Shown here: positions 1 through 6,321 of the stretch, in pieces | How the letters are laid out: the number at the start of each line of letters is the position of its first letter | How positions within the stretch are numbered: the stretch's first letter is position 1 | From: Candidatus Beckwithbacteria bacterium | GTDB taxonomy: Bacteria; Patescibacteriota; Microgenomatia; UBA1400; CG1-02-47-37 | Direction of reading: 5' to 3' | Assembly: GCA_030699295.1 (NCBI GenBank) | Contig: JAUYJQ010000052.1 | Coordinates: forward strand, 1-11,546 | Length of the DNA: 11,546 nt | Position numbers and translations under genes: made by a program | The notes under the pieces: model-generated | Seen by the model: only the letters and a program-made list of their open reading frames with translations | Databases searched by the model: none | What the model was told of the DNA's origin: nothing

Positions 1-1184
1 GTGGCGGTAATCGCCGGGGCTTCGGTCTCACCGGCGGCGGCAATGATAAAATTTCGGCTTAAAGTTTGCTCGACTCCGCCGGAATCAAGATAGGCAATGG
101 TGATGGTGTGGGCGCCGGCGGTTAAACCCTCAGGCGGGACAAACTCCCAGGCCCCATCCTGATCGACAGTAGCCGTACCGGTGTAGCTGTCCGGCGAGTG
201 GATTTCGATGGCCAAAACCGTGCCCGGCGGGCCGGATCCGATAAAGGCCGGCTGGGTAGCATTAATGATTTCGCCGTCGACGCTCGGGTTTTCCAAGACC
301 ACCTTGCCGCTTTGGGTGGCAGTCTCACCCTGGGCAATTAACGGTTCTAAAGAAAAGCCGGAGTTGGCCGCCGGCGCCGACCCGGTCGCCGTCGGTGCTT
401 GTCCCGGGGCTTCCTCGGCCGGTTTTGCCTGTGCCCTAAAATCGTGTGATTGGCCCAGGGTAATATCCGGAACCGGATTATCATTGGACGTAATCGTAAT
501 TGCCGGGGCACTGCCTTGCTTGGCGCCCTGAGCTAAGATGTTGACAATGGTCACCTGAGCGTCGTAAGCCAGGTAGCTTTTAAGATCAGTGGTTCTGGCA
601 GTCGACAGGCTCAAGGCCCAGTTGCCGCCGGTTTTGACTAAAGCCGAGAGCGGAGCGGCATTTGACAGGTTGACATAAACAATGACGCCTTCGGCCGGGG
701 TTCGGGCGGCGGTTAGAACCGTGCCATAAACCGGATCAGCCGGGGGCGGATTGGAAAGTGTCGGACCGGTGGTAATTTCAAACGGCTTGCCTTGATTGTC
801 AAAAGATTTGCCCCCGGACTCAATTTTAAAATAATACCTGGTGTTGGCTTTTTGGTTTTTGGCGGTTAAGTGGTGGACTTCAAAACTGCCGGTTTCTCCG
901 GACAGCTGGTCCCGGTCGTCTAAAACCTGGTCTTTTAAACTGTTAGTTTCCATCCCTAACTTAATTTTCCCGGTGGCCGCTTGGTCGGTTGTCCAGGAAA
1001 CGGTAAAGCCGGTGTCGGTCACATTGGTCAAGCGGACTTGTTTGGGAGACAGAGCCAGACCGGTACCCGCCGGGGCTGCGGTTTTACTCTTGGCCCAGTA
1101 GATGCCGACGCCGATGGCCACCAATAAGATTAATAAGCCCAGGGCGGTGGGGAAATGAATTTTGGTTAGTTTTAAGTTAATCAT
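1..1184 (-). CDS. Membrane-anchored fibronectin type III / Ig-like surface protein (3'-truncated by window edge)
   Basis: This frame runs without a stop from an ATG at 1184 to the left edge (394 codons seen, C-terminus missing). Residues 1-11 are basic/polar and about 13-30 form one hydrophobic segment (LGLLILLVAIGVGIYW), so the rest is probably outside the cell. Residues 45-142 look like a fibronectin type III domain (TGFTVSWTTD near 58-67, TRYYFKI near 115-121). Residues 145-245 resemble a carboxypeptidase-regulatory-like beta domain (VYGTVL, GGNWALSL). An Ala/Pro/Gly-rich linker covers about 250-275. Residues 295-385 look like a bacterial Ig-like domain (DGAWEFVPPEGLTAGAHTI). It is last in the pilus-like cluster, and its ATG overlaps the stop of the 101-aa gene as ATGA, which implies translational coupling. 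Domain calls are by eye. A role as an adhesin or pilus-associated surface protein is inferred from domains and position. Confidence 0.85.
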   Translation of the reverse strand, partial: MINLKLTKIHFPTALGLLILLVAIGVGIYWAKSKTAAPAGTGLALSPKQVRLTNVTDTGFTVSWTTDQAATGKIKLGMETNSLKDQVLDDRDQLSGETGSFEVHHLTAKNQKANTRYYFKIESGGKSFDNQGKPFEITTGPTLSNPPPADPVYGTVLTAARTPAEGVIVYVNLSNAAPLSALVKTGGNWALSLSTARTTDLKSYLAYDAQVTIVNILAQGAKQGSAPAITITSNDNPVPDITLGQSHDFRAQAKPAEEAPGQAPTATGSAPAANSGFSLEPLIAQGETATQSGKVVLENPSVDGEIINATQPAFIGSGPPGTVLAIEIHSPDSYTGTATVDQDGAWEFVPPEGLTAGAHTITIAYLDSGGVEQTLSRNFIIAAAGETEAPAITA

Positions 1185-1486
1185 GGTTGAGCGCTGGAGG
1201 TGGCCGACTGGGTTGCTTCTTCTACCACCAATAATGGTGCCGTTTGACCGAGCGAACCCCAGTCAGTCTCCGGCGTTTTAATTCTCTGGGTAACTTGATC
1301 CATTGTGTCAAGCTCCAAAGATGACGTCAAGGGTTGAAGCTGTTTTTTAATATCGGGTGTGACCTGAGACCGGTTCAGGATACGGTATGTACTTAAGATT
1401 AACCAAATCACCACTGTCACCAGGGAAAAAATAGCCAGGCGCCAGAGGTCTTTTTTCAGTCGGGCCACAAATATTTTAGTAATCAT
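1181..1486 (-). CDS. Small bitopic membrane protein of the pilus cluster, function unknown
   Basis: A 101-aa protein I cannot assign to a family. It has a basic N-terminus (KIFVARLKKDLWR), one membrane helix at about residues 14-32 (LAIFSLVTVVIWLIL), and a polar, Gln/Thr-rich extracytoplasmic tail of about 70 residues with little sign of a folded domain. It starts on an ATG overlapping the stop of the PilO-like gene (ATGA) and ends overlapping the start of the FN3/Ig gene in the same way, so it sits mid-operon and is probably made in step with both. Position after PilN and PilO is where PilP is found in proteobacterial pilus operons, but I see no PilP motif (no lipobox, no HQ-type domain). 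A small assembly or accessory subunit is the most that can be inferred. Confidence 0.8.
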   Translation of the reverse strand: MITKIFVARLKKDLWRLAIFSLVTVVIWLILSTYRILNRSQVTPDIKKQLQPLTSSLELDTMDQVTQRIKTPETDWGSLGQTAPLLVVEEATQSATSSAQP

Positions 1487-2088
1487 AATGGCGATGATGA
1501 TAGATAATAAGCTTTAAGTTTAAAATTGGCAGTTAAGCTGTCACCACTTAAGCGGACGCTTTTACTGTTGATAGTAGTTTCTTCAACTTCAATTAACCGA
1601 TCGAGCCGGTTTAAGTCAGCCATAAAGGCTTTAATTGCCAGATAGTTGCCTTTAAGGGTTAAGGTCACCGGAACAAATGTTGGTTCAAATTCACTAATGG
1701 AACCACTGATAAGAGTCAGTTGATTTTTATTAGCCAGCCAATGCAGCTGCCAAGCTAGGCGCTCAAATTCCGGTTCAGACGGCAACACCTGATTTAAGAC
1801 ATTGAGGTTAGGAGCGACCGTGGTAAACAGAGTTTCGGCCTGATCCAAAGAATGAATTTTTTGCTGGAGTTTGGCCTCAGTATTTTTGGCATCCTCAATT
1901 TCCCGTTTTAAGGAAGCGATGGTTTTAAAGGTCGGCAGAACAGCAAAAAAGGTGAAAAAAACCACGGTAAAAACCGTCAAGGTGGCCAAACCGGAAACCT
2001 TGGCGCTTGGCCGGTTAAGAATCATTTTCATCCGGGTATAATATTGGCCGTAACTGGTTCTGCCGCTTAGTTTTTCGCTTAAGTTCAT
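1483..2088 (-). CDS. PilO-like type IV pilus inner-membrane assembly protein
   Basis: A 201-aa protein with PilO architecture: a cytoplasmic N-terminus of about 30 residues, one membrane helix at about 34-51 (LATLTVFTVVFFTFFAVL), a predicted coiled coil at about 55-85 (SLKREIEDAKNTEAKLQQKI), then an alpha/beta periplasmic-type domain. That domain includes the PilO-like stretch FVPVTLTLKGNYLAIKAFMADL followed by beta strands. In known pilus systems PilO pairs with PilN to form the alignment subcomplex linking the PilM/motor side to the outside. The gene begins on an ATG overlapping the stop of the PilN-like gene, and its own stop overlaps the next ATG, fitting a coupled operon. Sequence identity to model PilO proteins is clearly low. 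The call depends on topology, the coiled coil and the PilN neighbour. Confidence 0.75.
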   Translation of the reverse strand: MNLSEKLSGRTSYGQYYTRMKMILNRPSAKVSGLATLTVFTVVFFTFFAVLPTFKTIASLKREIEDAKNTEAKLQQKIHSLDQAETLFTTVAPNLNVLNQVLPSEPEFERLAWQLHWLANKNQLTLISGSISEFEPTFVPVTLTLKGNYLAIKAFMADLNRLDRLIEVEETTINSKSVRLSGDSLTANFKLKAYYLSSSPL

Positions 2089-2630
2089 GTTTGGTTAAAA
2101 GTTAAAGTCATTCTAAATTCGATGTTGCCTGATTTATCACTGGCCGACTGAACGTTGTCTAAGGCCACGTCGCTAAACTGATCGGTTGTTTGCGCCTGGT
2201 TTAATAAAGTTGCCAGGCCAACCTGCGAGCTTACCTGGCCTTCGATGACCACTGCCTCCGGGTTGATGGTAATGTTGGTTAAAATCGCGTCGATCGGGAT
2301 CATTTGACTTAAGCTGTCAAGAGCGGTGAGCACGCGGGGCTGGTCAGCCACGCTTTTAATTGTGGTCAACTTGGTTTGAGTTAAGCGAAAACTGTCTTCA
2401 AGATCGCCGAAACTCATAATAATTTCCTGCTTGTCTTTAAGGGATTGTCTTAAATCGGTTAGATTCCGGTCCAGGCCGAAGCGGTATAAAAAGGCACTGA
2501 TAACGACGAGTTCAGTAAAGACAACTATATAGCGGCCGACGGATAAAACCCAGGTTAATAACTGGCCGAAAGTGCCCTTTTCCCAAACTTCTTTGGGTAA
2601 TAAATTGAGTTCAAGCGACCGGGCAGACAT
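2085..2630 (-). CDS. PilN-like type IV pilus assembly protein
   Basis: A 181-aa protein. Residues 6-12 read LELNLLP, matching the short N-terminal NLLP motif by which PilN docks onto PilM in characterised pilus systems. One membrane helix follows at about 31-49 (VGRYIVVFTELVVISAFLY), then a coiled-coil region at about 55-90 (LTDLRQSLKDKQEIIMSF) and an alpha/beta C-terminal domain with VVIEGQVSSQVGLATLLNQ, typical of the PilN fold. It is the first of four minus-strand genes joined by ATGA overlaps. No pilM lies upstream here: the preceding gene is rpsT, 25 bp away. Either PilM is encoded elsewhere or the NLLP partner differs. A TATACT hexamer lies 9 nt before the ATG, and no convincing Shine-Dalgarno is visible. 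Confidence 0.82.
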   Translation of the reverse strand: MSARSLELNLLPKEVWEKGTFGQLLTWVLSVGRYIVVFTELVVISAFLYRFGLDRNLTDLRQSLKDKQEIIMSFGDLEDSFRLTQTKLTTIKSVADQPRVLTALDSLSQMIPIDAILTNITINPEAVVIEGQVSSQVGLATLLNQAQTTDQFSDVALDNVQSASDKSGNIEFRMTLTFNQT

Positions 2631-2639
2631 GCGCTTTTA

Positions 2640-2645
2640 AGTATA
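2640..2645 (-). promoter_or_regulatory. Possible -10 element for the pilN-like operon
   Basis: The minus strand reads TATACT nine bases before the ATG at 2630, in the 25-bp gap after rpsT. This hexamer recurs before murJ and before the glycosidase. There is no good -35 at 16-18 bp and no extended TG, so it is the weakest of the set. Read-through from rpsT is an equally good explanation for transcription of the cluster. Confidence 0.4.
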
Positions 2646-2655
2646 CTGGCAAAGC

Positions 2656-2898
2656 TTAGCCTTTTCTACCAAGCAAAAGACTCAAGCGCGATTTTAAACG
2701 GGAGGCTTTATTTTTATGAATCACTTTTTTCTTGGCGGCCATATCGAGAGCGGCGAAAGCCTTGGTTAGGGCGGCCTTGGTTGGTTTCATCCGGGCGGCC
2801 TTGACGGCTTTTTTAAACGCCTGTCTGTAGCCTGAATTTTCGCGTGTTCGGCGTCGGTCAGTCTTTAATTTTTTAATGGCTGATTTAAGGAGAGGCAT
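2656..2898 (-). CDS. rpsT: Small ribosomal subunit protein bS20
   Basis: An 80-aa, very Lys/Arg-rich helical protein with the S20 signature. The N-terminal block is KSAIKKLKTDRRRTREN, and the C-terminal block is ALDMAAKKKVIHKNKASRLKSRL, which matches the family's conserved xIHKNxAxRxKSRL element. S20 binds 16S rRNA and helps assemble the small subunit. Length is slightly below the usual 85-90 residues. The ATG at 2898 is preceded by ACACCCT with no Shine-Dalgarno, but a strong sigma-70-type promoter sits directly upstream with a predicted start site about 1 nt before the ATG, so the message may be leaderless. The gene lies 29 bp from the divergent murJ start and 25 bp upstream of the pilN-like gene on the same strand, so it could share its transcript with the pilus cluster. 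Confidence 0.96.
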   Translation of the reverse strand: MPLLKSAIKKLKTDRRRTRENSGYRQAFKKAVKAARMKPTKAALTKAFAALDMAAKKKVIHKNKASRLKSRLSLLLGRKG

Positions 2899-2935
2899 AG
2901 GGTGTATTATGCTATACTCGGCCTTAAATGGTCAA
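2899..2935 (-). promoter_or_regulatory. rpsT promoter, overlapping the murJ start
   Basis: On the minus strand, TTGACC (2935-2930) and CATAAT (2911-2906) are separated by 18 bp, each matching 5 of 6 consensus bases. The predicted start site is about 2899, one base before the rpsT ATG. The -35 lies inside the first codons of murJ on the other strand, and the -10 abuts the murJ -10 element. Confidence 0.65.
2910..2918 (+). promoter_or_regulatory. Extended -10 promoter element for murJ
   Basis: TGC-TATACT is an extended -10 element (TGn plus a hexamer matching 5 of 6). It ends 9 nt before the murJ ATG at 2928, giving a predicted 5' leader of only 2-4 nt. No recognisable -35 is visible in the purine-rich GAGAGG region, as is common for extended -10 promoters. 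No Shine-Dalgarno fits between it and the ATG. Confidence 0.6.
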
Positions 2936-4571
2936 CCACCTGTTTAGAAAACAAGGCAGTGTTTTGTCGGCGGCGGCCGTGTTGATGACGGCGGTTTTAA
3001 TCTCCCGATTATTAGGTTTAGTCCGCGACCGGTTTTTGGCGGCCCATTTTTTTGACCCGGCTCAAGCGGGGCTTTTGGATGTATATTTTGCCGCTTTCCG
3101 TTTACCGGACATGGTGTTTCAGCTTTTAGTGGTCGGGGCTTTGGCGGCGGCATTTATCCCGGTTTTTACTAAGTATCTTTTAAAAAACAAAGCCGAAGCC
3201 TGGCACGTGGCCTCAACGGTTATCAGCCTGGGGTTGGTTTTGTTTTTGGTATTAGCCGGGGCGATTTTTTATCTGGCTGAGCCTTTAAGCCGGTTGATTG
3301 CCCCGAGCTTTTCTGCCGAGGAACTGCAGCTGATGGTGGTTATTACCCGGTGGTTATTGTTAGCTCAAGCCAGTTTTTTAGTCTCCAACTTTTTGACCGG
3401 AATTCTGCAGTCAGGGCAGCATTTTATCATTCCGGCTTTAGCCCCGATTGTTTATAACCTGGGGATTATTTTCGGTATTTTGTGGCTGTCTCCCATTTTG
3501 GGAATTTTTGGCCCGGTGGCGGGAGTAATTTTGGGGGCTTTTTTGCACCTAATAATTCAGCTGCCCTTAACTCGGGCTTTGGGGTATCGGTTTCACTGGT
3601 CGTTTGACTGGCGGCACCCGGGGGTCAGGCGCATCGGCCGGTTGATGTTGCCGCGGACTTTGGCCTTGGCCGTCTCCCAGATCGAACTGACAGTGGCTGT
3701 GTTTATTGCCACGGCTTTACCGGCCGGTCACTTAGCCATCTTTTATTTTGCCCAGCACTTAAACAGTTTGCCGGTCGGTTTATTCGGGGCGACCATCGGC
3801 CAGGCTGCTCTGCCGGCTTTGGCCCAAAGTTCTCAAGCCCAAGATGGTTCTTTAACCAAGTTTAAACAGTTGTTTATCAGTTCTTTAAACCAGGTTTTAT
3901 ATTTATCCCTGCCGGCCGGAATGATTTTATTGGTGCTGCGTTTGCCGGCGGTCCGTTTGGCTTTCGGCGCCCGGACTTTTCCCTGGGAGGCGACTTTGTT
4001 AACCGGCCAGACAGTGGCTTTATTTGCGATTTCGGTTTTTGCCCAATCAGCCATTCAAATTTTGGTGCGCGGTTTTTATGCTTTGGGAAACACCAGAACT
4101 CCTTTGGCTATCGGGACGGTGGCGGTGGCGGTTAATGTGGTTTTAAGTTTTACTTTGGCATACGGTCAAGGCTTAGGTGTTTTGGGCCTGGCCTTGGCAA
4201 TTTCTCTGGCAAGCTTTTTGCATATGGGTTTGTTGTTTTGGTTTCTAATGCGATTGCTGGGGGCTTTTAGCGCCGCGGAGTTTTGGCAGCCGCTAGCTAA
4301 AATGGCCTCAGCCACGCTGATCACCGGCTTATGTCTGTGGTTGCCCTTCCGCTTACTTGACCAATATATTTTTAACACTACCAGAACCTTGGACCTCCTG
4401 GGCTTGAGCCTGACGACCGGCATTATTGGGTTGGGGGTGTATGCCGGCCTGTCTTACCTGATGCGGATTGAAGAGTTGAATCACTTTATTGATTTAGTCA
4501 AAAAAATAACCCACCTCAAACTGGCTTTACGCCAAAGTGAGCCAATCAATGAACCGATTAACTATCCGTAA
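2928..4571 (+). CDS. murJ: Lipid II flippase MurJ (MviN family)
   Basis: A 547-aa polytopic membrane protein of the MOP superfamily that moves lipid II across the cytoplasmic membrane for peptidoglycan synthesis. The N-terminal MviN signature is present: ISRLLGLVRDRFLAAHFF (residues 25-42), DVYFAAFRLPD (51-61) and ALAAAFIPVFTKYL (71-84). About 14 hydrophobic segments follow, and LNSLPVGLFGATIGQAALPAL (near 278-298) is the usual mid-protein motif. Length is in the family range (500-560). One oddity is that the Arg usually found just before the LPxGxFG motif appears to be His277 (AQHL). The start fits the -10 element just upstream. The last 23 nt overlap lepA in another frame, so the C-terminal SEPINEPINYP tail is shaped by both genes. 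The tail also contains a small EPIN repeat. MurJ implies a peptidoglycan wall in this organism. Confidence 0.95.
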   Translation: MVNHLFRKQGSVLSAAAVLMTAVLISRLLGLVRDRFLAAHFFDPAQAGLLDVYFAAFRLPDMVFQLLVVGALAAAFIPVFTKYLLKNKAEAWHVASTVISLGLVLFLVLAGAIFYLAEPLSRLIAPSFSAEELQLMVVITRWLLLAQASFLVSNFLTGILQSGQHFIIPALAPIVYNLGIIFGILWLSPILGIFGPVAGVILGAFLHLIIQLPLTRALGYRFHWSFDWRHPGVRRIGRLMLPRTLALAVSQIELTVAVFIATALPAGHLAIFYFAQHLNSLPVGLFGATIGQAALPALAQSSQAQDGSLTKFKQLFISSLNQVLYLSLPAGMILLVLRLPAVRLAFGARTFPWEATLLTGQTVALFAISVFAQSAIQILVRGFYALGNTRTPLAIGTVAVAVNVVLSFTLAYGQGLGVLGLALAISLASFLHMGLLFWFLMRLLGAFSAAEFWQPLAKMASATLITGLCLWLPFRLLDQYIFNTTRTLDLLGLSLTTGIIGLGVYAGLSYLMRIEELNHFIDLVKKITHLKLALRQSEPINEPINYP

Positions 4572-6321
4572 CTTTTGCGTTATTTCCCACATTGATCACG
4601 GCAAAACCACTTTGACTGATCGGTTTCTGGAGTTGACGCGGACCGCAAAAACAGGCCGTTTAACCGAGCGTTTTTTGGATTCCAATCCGATTGAGAAGGA
4701 ACGGGGCATAACTATTAAGCTGGCGCCGGTAAGACTAGAATACCAGGGATATATTCTTAATTTAATTGACACGCCCGGGCACGTAGATTTCTCTTACGAA
4801 GTTTCCCGGTCTTTAGCCGCCTGTGAGGGGGCGATTCTTTTGGTTGACGTGACTGCCGGGATTCAAGCCCAAACCTTGGCTAATGCTTATAAAGCGATTA
4901 ACGAAAAATTGGTGTTGATTCCGGTAATTAATAAAATTGATTTAAACCGCGCCGAGGTCAAGGCAACTTCCACTTCTCTACAAAATATGTTTGGTTTTCG
5001 GGAAACAGAAATTATTCCGATTTCCGCCAAAACCGGTGAAAACCTAATTCAATTAATTAAAGCGGTGATCGAGCGGATTCCGCCGCCGGCGGGTAAACCC
5101 GATAAACCGTTGCAGGCTTTGGTGTTTAATTCTTTTTATCATCAGCATTGGGGAGTTATCGCCTCGGTGCGTTTGGTTAACGGCTCTGTGGCGGCGGGTG
5201 ACCGGTTGCAGTTTTTGGGCAGCGGGGCAGAGTTTCAGGCCGAAAACCTAGGCTATTTTTTGCCGCAAATGCAGCCGGCGCCGGGTTTATCTGCCGGTGA
5301 GGTCGGCTATATTGCCACCGGTTTGAAAAACATTAGTCTCTGCCGGGTAGGCGATACGCTGGCCTCTTCCGGCTTGTCTGCTATCCCGCCTTTGGCGGGA
5401 TATCAGGAGCCAAAACCAATGGTGTTTATGGATCTCTACCCAATTGGCAACGAGGACTTTTTGCGCTTGAAAACCGCCCTGGAGAAACTGTCGCTTAATG
5501 ATTCGAGTTTACATTTTTTACCGGTATCATCGGCAACCTTAGGCAGTGGTTTTAAAATCGGCTTTCAGGGTTTGCTGCACGCCGACGTTGTCCAGGAACG
5601 CCTTGAGCGGGAGTTTGACTTGGAGCTAATCAGCACTAACCCCTCGGTTGAATACCTGGTGGATTTACGAACGGGCAAAACCATCAATATCACCAGTCCG
5701 GCCGAATTGCCAGATCCGACTTTAATTAATCAAATTAAAGAACCGATGATTAAACTGACCATTTTTACTCCAAAGACGTATTTGGGGGCGGTGATGCAAC
5801 TGGCTCAATCGCGCCGGGGCAGTTTAATTAACCAACAGTATTTCGGCAGCCAGGTACAGCTAGTTTATCGCCTGCCTCTAAGGGAGCTGGTGAGTGATTT
5901 TTTCGGTCAGCTTAAAAGCCTGTCTTCCGGTTTTGCCAGTTTGGACTGGGAGTTTTTGGACTACCAGGCAGTGGATTTGATTAAGCTGGAAGTTAAGTTA
6001 AACCGGGAAACTATTGACCCGCTGTCACAATTGGTGATTCGCTCCCAGGCCGCCGCCGCGGCTAAACGCCTGGCGGTAAAACTTAAGGCTGCCATTCCCC
6101 GGCAACAGTTCGAACTGCCGATCCAGGTAATGTTAGGCGGTAAAGTTTTGGCCCGGGAAACGATCAAAGCCTTCCGTAAGGACGTAACCGCTAAGCTTTA
6201 CGGCGGTGACCAAACCAGAAAAGACAAGTTGTTAAAGAAACAAAAAAAAGGTAAGAAACGGATGAAGCAGGTGGGCCGGATTAATCTGCCCCAGGAAGCC
6301 TTCTTGGCCTTAATGCGTTAG
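4549..6321 (+). CDS. lepA: Elongation factor 4 (LepA), ribosome-associated GTPase
   Basis: A 590-aa translational GTPase, close to the usual 600. GTPase motifs from the chosen start: P-loop HIDHGKTT (14-21), switch I RGITI (52-56), DTPGH (74-78, with the catalytic His), NKID (128-131) and SAK (159-161). NLIDTPGHVDFSYEVSRSL and the C-terminal RKDKLLKKQKKGKKRMKQVG plus PQEAFLAL are LepA-specific, and separate it from EF-G and TypA/BipA. LepA acts on stalled or initiating ribosomes and associates with the membrane. I chose ATG 4549 because the family begins a few residues before IRNF. An in-frame GTG at 4537 would add four residues. The start lies inside murJ, so translation is probably coupled to it. 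The stop overlaps the stop of the convergent glycosidase by 12 bp. Confidence 0.96.
   Translation: MNRLTIRNFCVISHIDHGKTTLTDRFLELTRTAKTGRLTERFLDSNPIEKERGITIKLAPVRLEYQGYILNLIDTPGHVDFSYEVSRSLAACEGAILLVDVTAGIQAQTLANAYKAINEKLVLIPVINKIDLNRAEVKATSTSLQNMFGFRETEIIPISAKTGENLIQLIKAVIERIPPPAGKPDKPLQALVFNSFYHQHWGVIASVRLVNGSVAAGDRLQFLGSGAEFQAENLGYFLPQMQPAPGLSAGEVGYIATGLKNISLCRVGDTLASSGLSAIPPLAGYQEPKPMVFMDLYPIGNEDFLRLKTALEKLSLNDSSLHFLPVSSATLGSGFKIGFQGLLHADVVQERLEREFDLELISTNPSVEYLVDLRTGKTINITSPAELPDPTLINQIKEPMIKLTIFTPKTYLGAVMQLAQSRRGSLINQQYFGSQVQLVYRLPLRELVSDFFGQLKSLSSGFASLDWEFLDYQAVDLIKLEVKLNRETIDPLSQLVIRSQAAAAAKRLAVKLKAAIPRQQFELPIQVMLGGKVLARETIKAFRKDVTAKLYGGDQTRKDKLLKKQKKGKKRMKQVGRINLPQEAFLALMR
5382..5402. 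repeat. Perfect 9-bp inverted repeat inside lepA
   Basis: TATCCCGCC and GGCGGGATA are exact reverse complements around a TTT loop, giving a strong GC-rich hairpin with no poly-T after it. It encodes part of the variable linker before the KPMVF segment of LepA. It could be a small palindromic repeat element captured in-frame or simply chance. I saw no second copy in this window. Confidence 0.6.

Noticed and set aside
208..1101. Plus-strand open frames at 208-531 and 841-1101
   Set aside because: They are antisense to the continuous minus-strand FN3/Ig gene, with no recognisable domain, and codon composition explains them.
2648..2661. A 14-bp imperfect dyad centred on AAGCTT at the rpsT stop, considered as a terminator or operator
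   Set aside because: It has no loop, is short, has no T-tract, and 2 of 14 positions break the symmetry. Probably chance.
4537..4548. A GTG start for lepA four codons upstream
   Set aside because: The ATG at 4549 gives the usual short lead before IRNF. The GTG cannot be excluded but is less likely.
5382..5402. The lepA hairpin as a transcription terminator
   Set aside because: No T-run follows it and it lies in the middle of an intact coding frame.
4549..6321. Assignment as TypA/BipA or EF-G
   Set aside because: NLIDTPGHVDFSYEVSRSL and the basic C-terminal KKRMKQVG/PQEAFLAL region are specific to LepA.
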